A stretch of DNA of 64,000 nt, from the NCBI RefSeq assembly GCF_002923755.1, contig NZ_PGFZ01000014.1:17203-81202 (forward strand), in the 5' to 3' direction. Both the position numbers and the translations under genes were made by a program. Source of the DNA: Methylovulum psychrotolerans. GTDB lineage: Bacteria; Pseudomonadota; Gammaproteobacteria; Methylococcales; Methylomonadaceae. Positions 63,519 through 64,000 of the stretch are shown in pieces. The notes beneath the pieces are model-generated. The model saw only the letters and a program-made list of their open reading frames with translations, was not told the origin of the DNA and made no database searches. The first letter of the stretch is position 1, and every line of letters starts with the position of its first letter.

Positions 63519-63968
63519 TGCTTATCGATAATATAGCCATAAGCCTGGCCTCCCCGTATATTTTTCAAGAAAACAATGCAGTTACATAAATCCAATTCCG
63601 AAGTGCAATTTAGCTAAAATGCGATTGATATGACACAGTGCGCAATAATCCCCCATTCCGCCTGAAAAAAGAGCATCGCCAAGGAAGTGTGTGATGTGTT
63701 TGTTTAGCGACCTGCCTTGGCAACGGCAGGCCGAGGCGTGAACTCGGAAATATGGCTTGGGGTCATTGCTTGACCTGTAATCACACGGGTATGCGGCGCG
63801 AAAAAGATGGCGATAAGAATCGGTGCAAACTGATGCCTTGGTTCGCTTAATAATGGTAAAATAACCAAAAATATACGCGATGTTCGACTTTTTAGGGCGT
63901 GAAATTTTAAGGGTGACATTCTTGTCTTAGGTTCAGGTTAATCGAACTACCTTACCGGAGAAGCCGTC
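63519..63968. other. Intergenic region at the right edge
   Basis: About 450 bases without a supported gene. A hairpin CCTGCC-N8-GGCAGG at about 63712-63731 is visible. A 71-codon minus-strand frame (63704-63919) lacks a ribosome site and family features and was not called. Confidence 0.45.
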
Positions 63969-64000
63969 ATGCCCGTCGAAGATTTCATCATTTATGTGTA
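63969..64000 (+). CDS. Start of a gene cut by the window edge, possibly a transposase
   Basis: ATG at 63969 preceded by GGAGAA, reading MPVEDFIIYVY up to the edge. The opening M-x-x-E-D-F-I-I-x-x-Y/F resembles the N-terminus of IS982/IS4-type transposases, but eleven residues are too few to be sure. No terminal inverted repeat was recognised upstream. Confidence 0.35.
   Translation, partial: MPVEDFIIYV

Noticed and set aside
63704..63919. A 71-codon minus-strand frame near the right edge
   Set aside because: No ribosome site and no recognised features; low-complexity start.

Overview
The window looks like a chromosomal piece of a diazotrophic gammaproteobacterium, most likely a methanotroph of the Methylococcales. 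The reasons are a nifLA pair next to an rnfABCDGEH operon, a nif-type Fe-S assembly set (IscA-like, NifU, NifS, NifZ), a VOC/PCP_red protein of a kind I associate with methanotrophs, UbiB-family and RTX proteins, and moderate GC. No methane oxidation genes lie in the window, so the assignment is an inference. No tRNA, rRNA or CRISPR array was seen.

Layout. 1-1181: end of a phosphate-selective porin and a ModE molybdate regulator. 1299-13754 (all minus): a nine-gene carbohydrate-oxidation cluster. Read from its 5' end it holds a GMC flavin dehydrogenase with an Fe-S cysteine motif, a VioB-type ferritin-like protein, a FAD-sorbitol-dehydrogenase-type small subunit, a secreted IolE-like TIM barrel, a second isomerase-like TIM barrel, a SnoaL-like protein, a DyP peroxidase, a galactose/glyoxal-oxidase-like copper radical oxidase, and a secreted GH15 glucoamylase with CBM20. 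14636-17675: DUF3142 protein and a large secreted protein. 17729-26698: nifLA (minus) and the divergent rnf operon share a control region with two TGT-N10-ACA NifA sites and two sigma-54 promoters. 26975-33104: di-heme cytochrome, multicopper oxidase with a phosphatidylserine-decarboxylase-like enzyme, a structured inverted repeat, and a frameshifted CuA-type cupredoxin. 33120-36398: metE/metR. 36778-42818: Uma2 nuclease-like gene, a three-gene unit ending in an ABC1/UbiB kinase, an old yellow enzyme and a hot-dog protein. 43401-44720: RTX protein. 44911-47955: nif Fe-S genes with a near-perfect sigma-54 promoter and two NifA sites. 48080-50974: LysR regulator and a SagB-type dehydrogenase.

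The most unusual part is 51449-63518, ten tightly spaced plus-strand genes. They are a beta-carbonic anhydrase, an NCS2-type transporter with a degenerate RsbW-like ATPase tail, a STAS antagonist, a protein with all the catalytic landmarks of a cyclodipeptide synthase (XYP subfamily), a TonB-dependent receptor, two periplasmic binding proteins without a permease, a hybrid histidine kinase, a GAF-SpoIIE phosphatase and an RsbW-like kinase. I read this as a candidate undescribed system in which a tRNA-derived cyclodipeptide is made, taken up through the TonB receptor, sensed by periplasmic proteins and the hybrid kinase, and relayed through a PP2C/RsbW/STAS partner switch to the transporter. The parts are read from sequence; the wiring is inference.

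The nif and rnf genes work together: Rnf drives low-potential electrons to ferredoxin for nitrogenase, NifU/NifS/IscA/NifZ build or mature its metal clusters, and NifL-NifA controls both sets. The structural nifHDK genes are outside the window.
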